Shown piece after piece: positions 49,812 to 58,694 of a DNA stretch of 64,000 nt (the stretch's first letter is position 1; every line of letters starts with the position of its first letter). Under the pieces are notes generated by a model that was given only the letters and a program-made list of their open reading frames with translations, did no database searches and was not told where the DNA came from. Source of the stretch: Desulfovibrio sp. (GTDB lineage: Bacteria > Desulfobacterota > Desulfovibrionia > Desulfovibrionales > Desulfovibrionaceae). The stretch covers positions 138,701 through 202,700 of the forward strand of contig JAQYWK010000004.1 of NCBI GenBank assembly GCA_030145055.1. The letters are read 5' to 3'. Made by a program: the position numbers and the translations under genes.

Positions 49812-50711
49812 TCAAACTTGATCCCTAACTTTAGACCTATCCTGACTAAGTATAACTCCGCACATGACTAGTCCTGCGGCTATAAATTGGATATAATTCA
49901 GCTTTTCATCGAGTATTGCCCAGCCCATAATGAGTGTGAAGACTGGAATCAGATTTACATAAGCCGTTGTCTGACTGGCTGGCAGACGACTCATACCGTA
50001 ATTGTATAGTCCATAAGCGCCAAGTGTTATGCAGATTCCTAGATATAATATGGAAAAAGTTGCGGCAGGATGATAAAAGTCCGGCAAGGTTGTGGTGGGT
50101 AGAAATAGCAAGGGGAGATAGAATATCGCTCCCATAAAAGCCTGAAACGCTGTGATAAAAAGCGCAGAATATCTGGCGGTCATGGTTTTTAGAATAGTCA
50201 TGTACCCGACAGCGCAGCACATAGCTAAGAATTCAAGGAAATTACCAAGCGTAGGGTCCGGAGATGATTCTGTCGCGCTTGAGTAAATGGAAAGCCATAT
50301 GCCACCGATAACAGCTAAAATAAAACCTATAATGGTTTTACGGCTAAGTTTTTCTTTAAGTATAAAACGTGCGGATACAGCCATTAGTAGAGGCAAGGTC
50401 GCAACAATCATTCCTGCTTGAGACGCTGATGTGTATATCATAGCGTGACTTTCGAAAATAAAATACATGCATGGCTCACAAAAAGCCATGACAGCAAGCC
50501 ATTTGAGATCACCTTTATGAATTTTTTGTTTTCTAAATTTAGGTATAAAAAACACAAAACAAAGAGACGCGAGTATCATTCTGCCGAAAATTACGACCAT
50601 GGGATCATAAACAGCAAGAGCAATCTTGAGCACCACAAAGGAACTGGCCCATAAAAAAACCGCTACAATAAGTGCGACAACTGGTGTATATTTTGATTCA
50701 AAAATTGCCAT
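49812..50711 (-). CDS. EamA-family (DMT) permease
   Basis: An inner-membrane transporter of the drug/metabolite superfamily, 299 residues, about ten hydrophobic helices in two EamA repeats (about 10-135 and 150-290). Substrates of this family range from amino acids to nucleotides and cannot be told here. The frame opens to 50792, but ATG at 50711 starts at the first helix (MAIFESKYTPVVALIVAVFLW) with GGAAAGAG upstream. It converges on mqnD, 13 nt away. Confidence 0.9.
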   Translation of the reverse strand: MAIFESKYTPVVALIVAVFLWASSFVVLKIALAVYDPMVVIFGRMILASLCFVFFIPKFRKQKIHKGDLKWLAVMAFCEPCMYFIFESHAMIYTSASQAGMIVATLPLLMAVSARFILKEKLSRKTIIGFILAVIGGIWLSIYSSATESSPDPTLGNFLEFLAMCCAVGYMTILKTMTARYSALFITAFQAFMGAIFYLPLLFLPTTTLPDFYHPAATFSILYLGICITLGAYGLYNYGMSRLPASQTTAYVNLIPVFTLIMGWAILDEKLNYIQFIAAGLVMCGVILSQDRSKVRDQV

Positions 50712-50885
50712 TATATGATCTCTTTCCGGCGAAATTACAGGGGTAGAAGTGAAATAAATATTGATAGAAATATTAATGGTCGGATGAGACAAATAGAGAT
50801 TGTGATTTTATTTGTCAATGGATTACTATTCTAATGTCAGTTGCGCCGGGTATTCTTTGAAAGAGCCGAATGTATAAAACAACAA

Positions 50886-50915
50886 AACCCCGGAAGAATT
50901 ACTTCTTCCGGGGTT
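50886..50915 (-). terminator. Terminator after the small Cys-rich gene
   Basis: AACCCCGGAAGAA pairs perfectly with TTCTTCCGGGGTT around a 4-nt loop; a T-rich stretch follows on the minus strand. Confidence 0.88.
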
Positions 50916-50940
50916 ATTTTCGGTGAAATAAAAATTCAGC

Positions 50941-51204
50941 CTATTTGCACCATGCAAGGAGATTGAATGAGGAATAATTGTTATCAGGATTTTCTGCGTA
51001 TCTACATCCGAGGCATGAATCATCACGTTTGTTTATGATGTCTTCATCAGACCCTTTGTAAAAACTACAGTCGTTGTTATTACATACCATTAAAACAGCC
51101 CAACCTGATTCAGGTGGTGCAATCCACGGTGAAAGTTCTTCTTTGCAATGCGGGCAATATCTTTCTTCTAATTCTGTGTTGCTATAGATATAACTACTCA
51201 TCAT
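50941..51204 (-). CDS. Small Cys-rich zinc-ribbon-like protein
   Basis: I do not recognise the family with confidence. The 87-residue protein has C17xxC20, C41x4C46 and C64xxC67 plus a C-terminal C86, which suggests one or two zinc sites. The first block, YCPHCKEELSPWIAPPESGW, resembles short zinc-ribbon domains such as those in Ogr/Delta-like proteins. AGGAG lies 4 nt before the first ATG and 7 nt before the second (51201), so the second may be used. It is monocistronic with a strong terminator. Confidence 0.75.
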   Translation of the reverse strand: MMSSYIYSNTELEERYCPHCKEELSPWIAPPESGWAVLMVCNNNDCSFYKGSDEDIINKRDDSCLGCRYAENPDNNYSSFNLLAWCK

Positions 51205-51288
51205 TTGTCTCCTGTAAGTATATGCTTAGAAAATTTCTACTGTGAATTTATTCACAACATCCATAAGATAGTAATCTTTTGGGGGACG

Positions 51289-51813
51289 TCAAGAGGCTGC
51301 TTCAACCATTTCTCGTAATGCCTTGAAAAGAACTTTAGAGGATTTCAGAGGCTTTTCCTTTTCTTTTTCTTTTTTAGCATTTCTAGCAAGCTGCGATAAT
51401 CTCTGTCTTTCCGCGTGTGGGTAAAGTTCCATCAACTCATCGAGTATAGATAAATCACCCTCAATAAGCTTATCTCTCCACCTTTCTATCTTATGGAATT
51501 TCATGTTGTCATCGCGATTCCCAAACTCGATATTGTCTAAAAAATCGATTATGGGCTGCGGATCAAAACCACGAATTAATTTTCCAATATATTGAACTTG
51601 CCGTCTTTTACCTTCATGTGCAGTGATGGTTTTGGCGTGTAGAATAGCTTCTATAAAATAGTCTGGAAATCCAGATTTTTTAATAAGATCGTCGCTTTGC
51701 TTAAGTAGTCTTTCAGCTACTTTTTGCAAGGCAGTCATTTCTCTCTTTTTCTGAGAGCGACTTGGGCCTGAATATACGGGGGCGTCTTCGTAGACATCTT
51801 CTTCGTTATGCAT
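51289..51813 (-). CDS. darP: Ribosome-associated protein DarP/YjgA (DUF615)
   Basis: DarP (formerly YjgA) binds immature 50S particles and helps late assembly in E. coli. The 174-residue protein starts with the SRSQKKREMTALQKVAERL block and has ILHAKTITAHEGKRRQVQYIGKLIR and the YPHAERQRLSQLARNAKKE helix. It is alone on its strand, 84 nt after the small Cys-rich gene start. Confidence 0.92.
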   Translation of the reverse strand: MHNEEDVYEDAPVYSGPSRSQKKREMTALQKVAERLLKQSDDLIKKSGFPDYFIEAILHAKTITAHEGKRRQVQYIGKLIRGFDPQPIIDFLDNIEFGNRDDNMKFHKIERWRDKLIEGDLSILDELMELYPHAERQRLSQLARNAKKEKEKEKPLKSSKVLFKALREMVEAAS

Positions 51814-51934
51814 AATTTTATTGTTTTGTAGCTACGCTCTGCGCCATAGCGGAATGGTGTTTTTGGAAAAAAGCATCATCCACTTTTTTGTGAAGAATCA
51901 CAAGCTAAGTTATTGATGAGTTTTGCTGCGTGTT

Positions 51935-52816
51935 TTAGCTCCGATTTGTGAGCCATACCCCTGAGATTGTGAGTGATCCTCCAACAACAAGAGACATTCC
52001 AATCTTTTCATCTAAAATTATAGCGGCAAGAATAATTGCCGTAATGGGAACTAGATTGATAAAAATTCCCGTTTTTGACGGTCCGATCTTTCCGATTGCT
52101 TCACAATACCAACTGAAAGCTAACCCTGTTCCCAAGAAAGCGAGGAATAGAACACAGCCGATATCAACTAAAGATATGTTGATAACCTCAGATATTAATC
52201 CATGGGAAAAGGCAGGAATCAGAAGCATCAGAGAGCCGAAAAGGCAGGACCAGAACACAGCATTCAATGGAGATACTTTTCTCATGACTGGTTTTCCGGC
52301 CAGTGAATATGCCGTCCAACTGAAAACGCACCCGACAATGCAAAGGTCTCCGAAACTGATACCTTGGCTGAATATCGCCAGAGGATTTCCATCCCCGATG
52401 ACGGTGCAGACACCGGTGAGAGCAATGATAAATCCGGCAGCCTTTGCTATTGTGAATTTCTCCTTAAATATAATTGCTGAGCCAAGGGCAATAACTGTTG
52501 GTACTGCAGCGATAATGAGCGCAGCTCTTCCGGCCGTGATTAATTTCAGCCCGCTAAAAAACATTATATTGTAAAGAAATACTCCTGTTAAACCGAGGAA
52601 CATCAAGGGTAAAATGTCTTCTTTATTGCATCTGGGTGTCTTACCTGTGCCGCGGCAAACAAGGACAAACATAAATAAGGTAGCAAATAGAAAACGCAGA
52701 AATGCTGCGGAATATGGTGTCATATCACCTGCTAATATTCTTCCTGCTATCCAAGTTCCGCCCCAGAATGTGACAGATCCGATCAATTTCAAATAGAGAA
52801 TTGCAGTTTGTGACAT
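51935..52816 (-). CDS. EamA-family (DMT) permease
   Basis: A second 293-residue transporter with ten hydrophobic helices and two EamA repeats (about 8-135 and 150-288). The substrate is unknown. Its ATG shares one base with the stop of the C_GCAxxG_C_C gene (TAATG), so the two are translated together, which may link export or import to thiol/redox metabolism. Confidence 0.92.
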   Translation of the reverse strand: MSQTAILYLKLIGSVTFWGGTWIAGRILAGDMTPYSAAFLRFLFATLFMFVLVCRGTGKTPRCNKEDILPLMFLGLTGVFLYNIMFFSGLKLITAGRAALIIAAVPTVIALGSAIIFKEKFTIAKAAGFIIALTGVCTVIGDGNPLAIFSQGISFGDLCIVGCVFSWTAYSLAGKPVMRKVSPLNAVFWSCLFGSLMLLIPAFSHGLISEVINISLVDIGCVLFLAFLGTGLAFSWYCEAIGKIGPSKTGIFINLVPITAIILAAIILDEKIGMSLVVGGSLTISGVWLTNRS

Positions 52817-53259
52817 TATTTTTCTTTTTGCTTACGCAGTAATTCAAGGGTGTAATCTGTAACTTCCTCAACAAGATTGAGGCAAATTTTTTGCTTAAGG
52901 CCATCTTTTTTGAATTTCTCGCTGCCCTCAGGCGTAGAAAAATCGCAATTTGTTAGCTCGAAACAATTGTCCGTTTTATTTTTACTTTGGAAATTTTCAG
53001 TCAAAGATTTTGTTAAGTTGTAACAAATATCATGGTTGTCGCCTTGCTTTGTTCTGCCATGAATGAGGCTTATCCCCATAATTCCGCCCGTCAAAGCTCC
53101 GCAAAGTCCTTTGGACCTCGATATCCCAGAGCAAAAAGCAGTTGCGATTGCTGGAACGCATGGTGAGTCTATTTGTTCTGATTCACATATTGCGACAAGT
53201 ACGCTTTCGGCACACATATAGCCGTGTTCAAAGTGGTAGCGGGCTTTTTTCCCGTTCAT
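52816..53259 (-). CDS. C_GCAxxG_C_C family redox-type protein
   Basis: The 147-residue protein shows the family's spaced cysteines: C16, C25, C34, C43 and C53 with GLCGALTGGIMG, then several more near the C-terminus (CYNL, CFELTNCD, KICLNL). The function of this family is not established; it is common in anaerobes and thought to be redox- or metal-linked. I take ATG at 53259, 6 nt after GGAG; the frame opens upstream at a TTG. Confidence 0.88.
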   Translation of the reverse strand: MNGKKARYHFEHGYMCAESVLVAICESEQIDSPCVPAIATAFCSGISRSKGLCGALTGGIMGISLIHGRTKQGDNHDICYNLTKSLTENFQSKNKTDNCFELTNCDFSTPEGSEKFKKDGLKQKICLNLVEEVTDYTLELLRKQKEK

Positions 53260-53743
53260 AATATTCTCCAATGTAGGCGCCAAGATGCGAGTAACATTAT
53301 ATTATTTATGTAAGGCCTTGTCTGAGGACTTTTCATTTAATAGGTTAAAGAATTATTAACCTTCGTTATGAGTGTCAAGATAATGTCTTTGTTATTTCAA
53401 TAAGAATAAGGTTGTTGTTTTTATGTGCGTTTCACGAACATTATGCTGTATATGCTTTCAATTGGTTAAGAAAAGTTTTATTGTACGTAAATACAGATGT
53501 ATTTGTCGTGGATTATATTTATTAAACTGCGATAATATTCAAAATATATAAAAATTGTGTCGTTTTTTAATTTGCTAAGTTAGGCTTTATTGTTCCTTAC
53601 TATAGGTATTTCGTGGGAAATAATTGATTTGATTAATATTCGTTAAAACAGGACTATAGCAAAATTTTAGTCGGTTTGAAGTGTGAAAAGGTGTTTTTAA
53701 TCTTGACAAAACCTTTAAAATTGAATTTTATTCGTATAAATAC
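53260..53743. other. AT-rich divergent intergenic region before the Lrp gene
   Basis: 484 nt without a gene, separating the minus-strand redox operon from the Lrp-type regulator. It holds a promoter at 53703-53731 and a small inverted repeat TATTTC-GTGG-GAAATA at 53607-53622, which may be an operator. No RNA family is recognised. Confidence 0.5.
53703..53731 (+). promoter_or_regulatory. Putative promoter of the Lrp-type regulator
   Basis: TTGACA at 53703-53708 and TTTTAT at 53726-53731 with a 17-nt spacer. Start of transcription would fall about 6 nt before the ATG. Confidence 0.45.
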
Positions 53744-54226
53744 ATGACTAAGAGAAAGATCGACGGGACTGATAGGAAAATTCTGACAATCCTTCAGCTG
53801 AATGGAAGAATTTCCAATGCCGATATCGCAAGAAAGGTCGGCATGGCTCCATCAGCGGTACTTGAGAGAGTGCGCAAGCTGGAAAGCAAAGGAATCCTTG
53901 TTGGATATGAAGCAATTGTGGATCCTAAATCTGTGGATAGATCGCTAACTGCTTTCATTTATGTTAACGCAAGTGAAGGTGTGGGAGCTACAAAAACAGG
54001 TGCAGAGTTAGCCAAAGTACCAGGGGTGCTTGAAGTTCATTACTGTGCAGGACGGGATAGTTATCTTATTAAGGTTAGATGTGAAGATACCGACGGCTTG
54101 GCCATTATGCTTGGTCGGATCGGTCGCATTGAGACTGTACGAGATACAAACTCTACCATCGTTTTGAATACGATCAAAGAGTCCCGGGCAATTCCGCTTA
54201 ACGATAATATAGATGATGAATTTTAG
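53744..54226 (+). CDS. Lrp/AsnC-family transcriptional regulator
   Basis: The 160-residue protein has an N-terminal helix-turn-helix (DRKILTILQLNGRISNADIARKVGMAPSAVLERVRKLESKG) and a C-terminal RAM ligand-binding domain (about 70-150). These proteins bind amino acids and control their metabolism. It lies just upstream of putA in the same direction, so a role in sensing proline is likely; this is inferred from context. There is no ribosome-binding site before its ATG. Confidence 0.92.
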   Translation: MTKRKIDGTDRKILTILQLNGRISNADIARKVGMAPSAVLERVRKLESKGILVGYEAIVDPKSVDRSLTAFIYVNASEGVGATKTGAELAKVPGVLEVHYCAGRDSYLIKVRCEDTDGLAIMLGRIGRIETVRDTNSTIVLNTIKESRAIPLNDNIDDEF

Positions 54227-54246
54227 CAGGCTTGACAAATCTCCTG

Positions 54247-54314
54247 CCGAAATTTTGCTGCATAGGTAGATTCTTAGCTGAAAGGCGTGAGTCACTTCGC
54301 AGCTCAAATTTCGG
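54247..54314 (+). promoter_or_regulatory. Long inverted repeat upstream of putA
   Basis: CCGAAATTTTGCTGC (54247-54261) is complementary to GCAGCTCAAATTTCGG (54299-54314) apart from a small bulge. The arms enclose 37 nt. It lies between the Lrp gene and putA, where it could be an operator or a leader RNA hairpin. Confidence 0.5.
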
Positions 54315-54381
54315 GACGGTTTTAAATCAGTCTGTGAAAATTTGATTCATAGACTAACTTTAAAAATCACGGAGATTATGT

Positions 54382-57300
54382 ATGAGCGTAGAAATTTCAA
54401 CTCTTGATCCTCAGGTGATTGAGCGCGGCAAGGAATTTTTTAAATCCATCACAGGCGAGGCTCCATCCGTTTTTAATAAGGGGTGGTGGACTGGTAAAGT
54501 TATGGATTGGGCGATGAAGAATGAAGACTTCAAAGTTCAGATGTTCCGTTTTGTCGATGTTTTGCCATACCTCAATACTTCACAGTCTCTTTCAAGACAT
54601 ATCGAAGAATATTTCGCCGCAGATGATAGCAACATCCCTGATGTTCTAAAATGGGGTGCTACTAAGACTGGCTTTGGTGGTGGACTTGTCGCGAAAGTTC
54701 TTAATAAGACTATCCGTTCTAATATTGAAGGGATGGCTCGCCAGTTCATCATCGGACAGAAAGCCAAGGAAGCTGTAAAGGGTATCCGCAAGTTGCGTAA
54801 AGACGGCTTTGCATTTGTTCTTGATTTGCTTGGTGAAGCTACCGTCAGCCAGGAAGAAGCTAGAGCTTACCGCGATGGATATCTTGAAGTTCTTGATGCT
54901 ATTGAAAAAGAATATAAGAAATGGGACGGCCTCGATTCTTCCACTGATCTTGATTGGGGACATGCTCCTAAAATTAACGTGGCCGTTAAACCTTCCGCGT
55001 TTTATTCACAGTCCAAGCCTGTTGACCTTGAAGGAACAGTGCAGGGCATGATTGAAAGCATTGAGCCTATTCTGCAGAAAGTTATGAGCATGAATGGATT
55101 CTTGTGCATTGATATGGAGTCTCTAAAATATAAAGAGGCGACCATTGAAATGTACAAGCGTTTAAGGAAAAAATATCCTGATAACCAGCATTTAGGAATT
55201 GTTTTTCAGGCTTACCTCAGGTGTGTTGATGAAGATGTAAAAGACTTACTTGATTGGTCACGCTCAGAGAGTCTGCCTATTTCCATCCGTCTTGTTAAGG
55301 GGGCGTACTGGGATTATGAAACCGTTGTTGCAAAACAGAATGACTGGGATGTTCCGGTTTGGACTCACAAGGCTGAATCCGATATGGCCTTTGAACGTGT
55401 TTCCAAGTTGATCCTTGAGAACCACGACATCTGTCATTATGCTTGTGCTTCTCATAATATCCGCTCTATTTCCGCCATTATGGAAATGGCAAGCTCTATG
55501 AATGTTCCTGATGAAAGATATGAATTTCAGGTTCTTTATGGAATGGCTGAGCCTGTTCGCAAAGGGCTTCGAAATGTTGCTAAGCGCGTTCGTCTCTATT
55601 GTCCTTACGGTGACCTCATTCCCGGAATGGCTTATCTTGTACGTCGTCTGCTTGAAAATACCGCAAATGAATCTTTCCTTAAGCAAACTTTTGCAGATGG
55701 AGCAGATGTAAGTATTCTGCTCGAAAATCCAGAATCTACTTATGCTCGTGAGCTTGAGAATAAGCCTGCGGCTAAGCCAGATACAAGAAAACGCTACAAA
55801 GGTGTTGATGGAGAGCTTGAGCCTTTCTCGAACTATCCACCGTCTGATTTTACTATCAAAGAACAGCGCGATGCTTTCCCGATCTCAATGGCTAAAATTC
55901 GTAAAGAATTTGGTAAAAAGTATCCGTTGCACATAAATGGTCAGGACGTCGTTACTGACGATATTCTTGATTCTTACAATCCTGCAGACCCCTCAGAAAT
56001 TATTGGTTCAGTTTGTCAGGCTGGAATCGCAGAAGTTGATTCTGCTGTAAGTGCAGCCAAGCAGGCCTACCTTGATTGGCGCAATGTTGAGCCTAGAGTG
56101 CGCGCTCAGTATTTGCTTAAAGCTGCTCAGTATTGCAGGGATAATATTAACGATCTTAGCGCGATGCAGGTTCTTGAAGTTGGCAAGCAGTGGGATCAGG
56201 CTCAGGCTGATGTCGGCGAAGCACTTGACTTCATGGAATACTATGCACGCGAAATGATCCGCCTCGGTGATCCGAAACGCATGGGTAACTCACCAGGTGA
56301 ATACAGTCAGTATTTCTATCAGGCGAAGGGCGTTGCCGCTGTTATTGCTCCGTGGAACTTCCCGCTAGCAATTAGTGTGGGAATGGTTTCGGCCGCTATC
56401 GTTTGTGGTTGTCCTGTTGTATATAAACCTGCCGGGATATCGTCAGTTATCGGTCATGGGTTGGTTGATATGTTCAAAACTGCCGGTTTGCCGGATGGCG
56501 TATTTAACTACACTCCAGGCCGCGGTTCTGTAATGGGCGACCATTTGGTCGATCATCCTGATATCGCTGTAATCGCATTTACTGGATCGATGGAAGTCGG
56601 TCTCAGAATTCAGGAACGTGCCGCCAAAGTACATCCCGGACAGGATCATTGTAAAAAAGTTATCGCTGAGATGGGCGGAAAGAATGCTATAATTATAGAT
56701 GATGATGCAGATCTTGATGAAGCCGTACTTGGTGTGCTTTATGCTGCCTTCGGATTTCAGGGGCAGAAATGTTCAGCTTGTTCACGAGTGATTGTCATTG
56801 ATGCTATCTATGATCGCTTCATTCATCGTTTAAAAGAAGCGGCTGAATCCGTTAAGCTTGGACCCTCCGAAGATCCTTCAAATTACATGGGACCAGTTGT
56901 CGATAAGGCTGCTTTGAAAAATGTTCTGAATTACGGTAAAATTGCCGAACAAGAAGGCAAGATTCTTGTTAAGCGCGAAGCACCGGCGGAGTACCTAGCG
57001 AAGGGTGGATGCTACGCGCCTCTGTTAATTGTAGAAGGAATTAACAAAGGACACCGTATAGCTCAGGAAGAGGTTTTCGGACCTGTTCTAGCCGTAATGA
57101 AAGCCAGTGATTTCGCTGAAGCTGTAGATATTGCTAACTCTACTCGTTTTGCTCTTACCGGAGCGGTTTACTCCAGAAGTCCTAAGAATCTGGATTATGC
57201 ATCGAGAGAGTTTAGAGTCGGTAACTTGTATTTGAATAAACCAAGTGTTGGAGCTCTTGTTGAAAGACATGCCTTCGGCGGATTTAAAATGTCAGGTGTC

Positions 57301-57420
57301 GGCTCAAAGGCTGGCGGACCTGATTACCTACTCCAGTTCATGGACCCTCGCTTAGTATGTGAAAACACTATGCGCCGCGGATTTGCACCAATCTCCGAAG
57401 ATGATGATTGGGTTGCATAA
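54382..57420 (+). CDS. putA: Bifunctional proline dehydrogenase / glutamate-semialdehyde dehydrogenase (PutA)
   Basis: The enzyme oxidises proline to glutamate in two steps, feeding electrons to quinones (FAD domain) and NAD. Residues about 60-470 are the proline dehydrogenase barrel (RLVKGAYWDYE, FQVLYGMAEPVR), and about 520-1000 the aldehyde dehydrogenase with E763 (AEMGG) and catalytic C797 (GQKCSACSR). At 1012 residues it lacks the ribbon-helix-helix repressor domain of enterobacterial PutA, so control is probably by the adjacent Lrp-type protein. GGAG precedes the ATG. Confidence 0.96.
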   Translation: MSVEISTLDPQVIERGKEFFKSITGEAPSVFNKGWWTGKVMDWAMKNEDFKVQMFRFVDVLPYLNTSQSLSRHIEEYFAADDSNIPDVLKWGATKTGFGGGLVAKVLNKTIRSNIEGMARQFIIGQKAKEAVKGIRKLRKDGFAFVLDLLGEATVSQEEARAYRDGYLEVLDAIEKEYKKWDGLDSSTDLDWGHAPKINVAVKPSAFYSQSKPVDLEGTVQGMIESIEPILQKVMSMNGFLCIDMESLKYKEATIEMYKRLRKKYPDNQHLGIVFQAYLRCVDEDVKDLLDWSRSESLPISIRLVKGAYWDYETVVAKQNDWDVPVWTHKAESDMAFERVSKLILENHDICHYACASHNIRSISAIMEMASSMNVPDERYEFQVLYGMAEPVRKGLRNVAKRVRLYCPYGDLIPGMAYLVRRLLENTANESFLKQTFADGADVSILLENPESTYARELENKPAAKPDTRKRYKGVDGELEPFSNYPPSDFTIKEQRDAFPISMAKIRKEFGKKYPLHINGQDVVTDDILDSYNPADPSEIIGSVCQAGIAEVDSAVSAAKQAYLDWRNVEPRVRAQYLLKAAQYCRDNINDLSAMQVLEVGKQWDQAQADVGEALDFMEYYAREMIRLGDPKRMGNSPGEYSQYFYQAKGVAAVIAPWNFPLAISVGMVSAAIVCGCPVVYKPAGISSVIGHGLVDMFKTAGLPDGVFNYTPGRGSVMGDHLVDHPDIAVIAFTGSMEVGLRIQERAAKVHPGQDHCKKVIAEMGGKNAIIIDDDADLDEAVLGVLYAAFGFQGQKCSACSRVIVIDAIYDRFIHRLKEAAESVKLGPSEDPSNYMGPVVDKAALKNVLNYGKIAEQEGKILVKREAPAEYLAKGGCYAPLLIVEGINKGHRIAQEEVFGPVLAVMKASDFAEAVDIANSTRFALTGAVYSRSPKNLDYASREFRVGNLYLNKPSVGALVERHAFGGFKMSGVGSKAGGPDYLLQFMDPRLVCENTMRRGFAPISEDDDWVA

Positions 57421-57445
57421 ATAACAATCAATTTAGATTACATTG

Positions 57446-57477
57446 AAAAGGGGACTGCAAATGCGGTCCCCTTTTTT
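57446..57477 (+). terminator. Terminator after putA
   Basis: GGGGACTGC pairs with GCGGTCCCC (one G-U) around AAAT, followed by TTTTTT. Confidence 0.93.
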
Positions 57478-57577
57478 CGTTCAAAATTTTCCGTTATGGA
57501 ATTCAAGCTTCACTTTCTTTCCTGCTCCTGTTAGATTTTGAAATTAATGATTATAAAAGTAAAACTCCGAAGGATAT

Positions 57578-58693
57578 ATGGTTTTTGGATTCATAAAACT
57601 TGAAAAATCAGGTGACTCATTAAAGCTTGCGGGCCGTCTTGACGCTGAAGGCGCTGGTGAAGTGTGGGATGAGGCACGATCTGCCGTCTCTACTGGTGCT
57701 ACTTCTGTCGATTGTTCAGGCGTAGAATATATGGACGGCGGGGGGGCGGCTCTTTTTATGATGATGGAAGCCCTATGTAATGACCGTGGCAAAAAACTAA
57801 TCATTACTGGGTTGAACTCTGAGTTCAGTAGATTTCTAGAATTATTTGATGTCGAAAAAGCTTCCCCTTCTAAAGATGTTACTGACAATCTTGTCGGTTT
57901 AACCGGTTGGATCTCGTCTGTGGGGAAATCTGCTCAGGAGATTGGTACTGATTTCAGGGAGCAGGTTGAGTTTACTGGTAATTGCGTGTTGGCTGTGCTG
58001 GATACTGTGACCGGACGTCACCGTTTACGCTGGCCCGACTTTTGGCTGACGGCTGAAAAGGTCGGAGTTGACGGGCTTCCTATCATTTTACTTATTGGTT
58101 TTTTGATGGGACTGATTATGTCCTTCCAATCAGCAGTATCGCTTCAAAGATTCGGCGGAGAAATATTCGTTCCTAATATGCTGGGGCTGGTCATGTTCAG
58201 AGAACTTGGACCGATGGTGACTGCAATTTTGCTTGCAGGCAGATCCGGGTCAGCTTTTGCTGCGGAAATTGGCACCATGAAAGTCAATGAAGAACTGGAC
58301 GCATTAAGTACCATGGGACTTAATCCCGTAAGTTTTTTAGTTGTGCCACGAGTTCTCGCTACAATTTTTGTTACTCCTCTTTTGACTTTATTTTTCAATT
58401 TCATGTCTCTTGTGGGCGGGGCATTAGTAATGCTCTCGATGGGCTATCCGCTTACAACGTATTGCGGCAGGGTCTTCCAGAATGTGTCATGGATAGATTT
58501 TTCCGGCGGCATGGTTAAGGCTTTTGTGTTCAGTGTCCTTGTTGCCGGAATTGGTTGTCAGCGGGGTTTGGTTACTAAATCCGGTGCGAGCGCGGTTGGT
58601 GATTCGACCACAAGTGCCGTGGTCAGCGGTATTATTCTTATCGCTGTGTTCGATGGCCTTTTTGCCGTAATATTTTTCATCGCGGGAGTTTAA
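57578..58693 (+). CDS. mlaE: STAS-MlaE fusion, ABC lipid-transport permease
   Basis: The 371-residue protein has an N-terminal STAS domain (about 1-100, GRLDAEGAGEVWDEA, DGGGAALFMMMEAL) like MlaB, fused to an MlaE permease (about 110-370) with five or six hydrophobic segments and the family's FRELGPMVTAILLAGRSGSAFAAEIGTMKVNEELDAL. It is the membrane part of a system moving phospholipids between membranes. AAGGA precedes the ATG. mlaF follows after 1 nt. Confidence 0.94.
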   Translation: MVFGFIKLEKSGDSLKLAGRLDAEGAGEVWDEARSAVSTGATSVDCSGVEYMDGGGAALFMMMEALCNDRGKKLIITGLNSEFSRFLELFDVEKASPSKDVTDNLVGLTGWISSVGKSAQEIGTDFREQVEFTGNCVLAVLDTVTGRHRLRWPDFWLTAEKVGVDGLPIILLIGFLMGLIMSFQSAVSLQRFGGEIFVPNMLGLVMFRELGPMVTAILLAGRSGSAFAAEIGTMKVNEELDALSTMGLNPVSFLVVPRVLATIFVTPLLTLFFNFMSLVGGALVMLSMGYPLTTYCGRVFQNVSWIDFSGGMVKAFVFSVLVAGIGCQRGLVTKSGASAVGDSTTSAVVSGIILIAVFDGLFAVIFFIAGV

Positions 58694-58694
58694 A

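Noticed and set aside
50826-51026. 66-codon minus-strand frame overlapping the small Cys-rich gene
   Set aside because: It runs through the terminator and overlaps the better supported Cys-rich gene in another frame.
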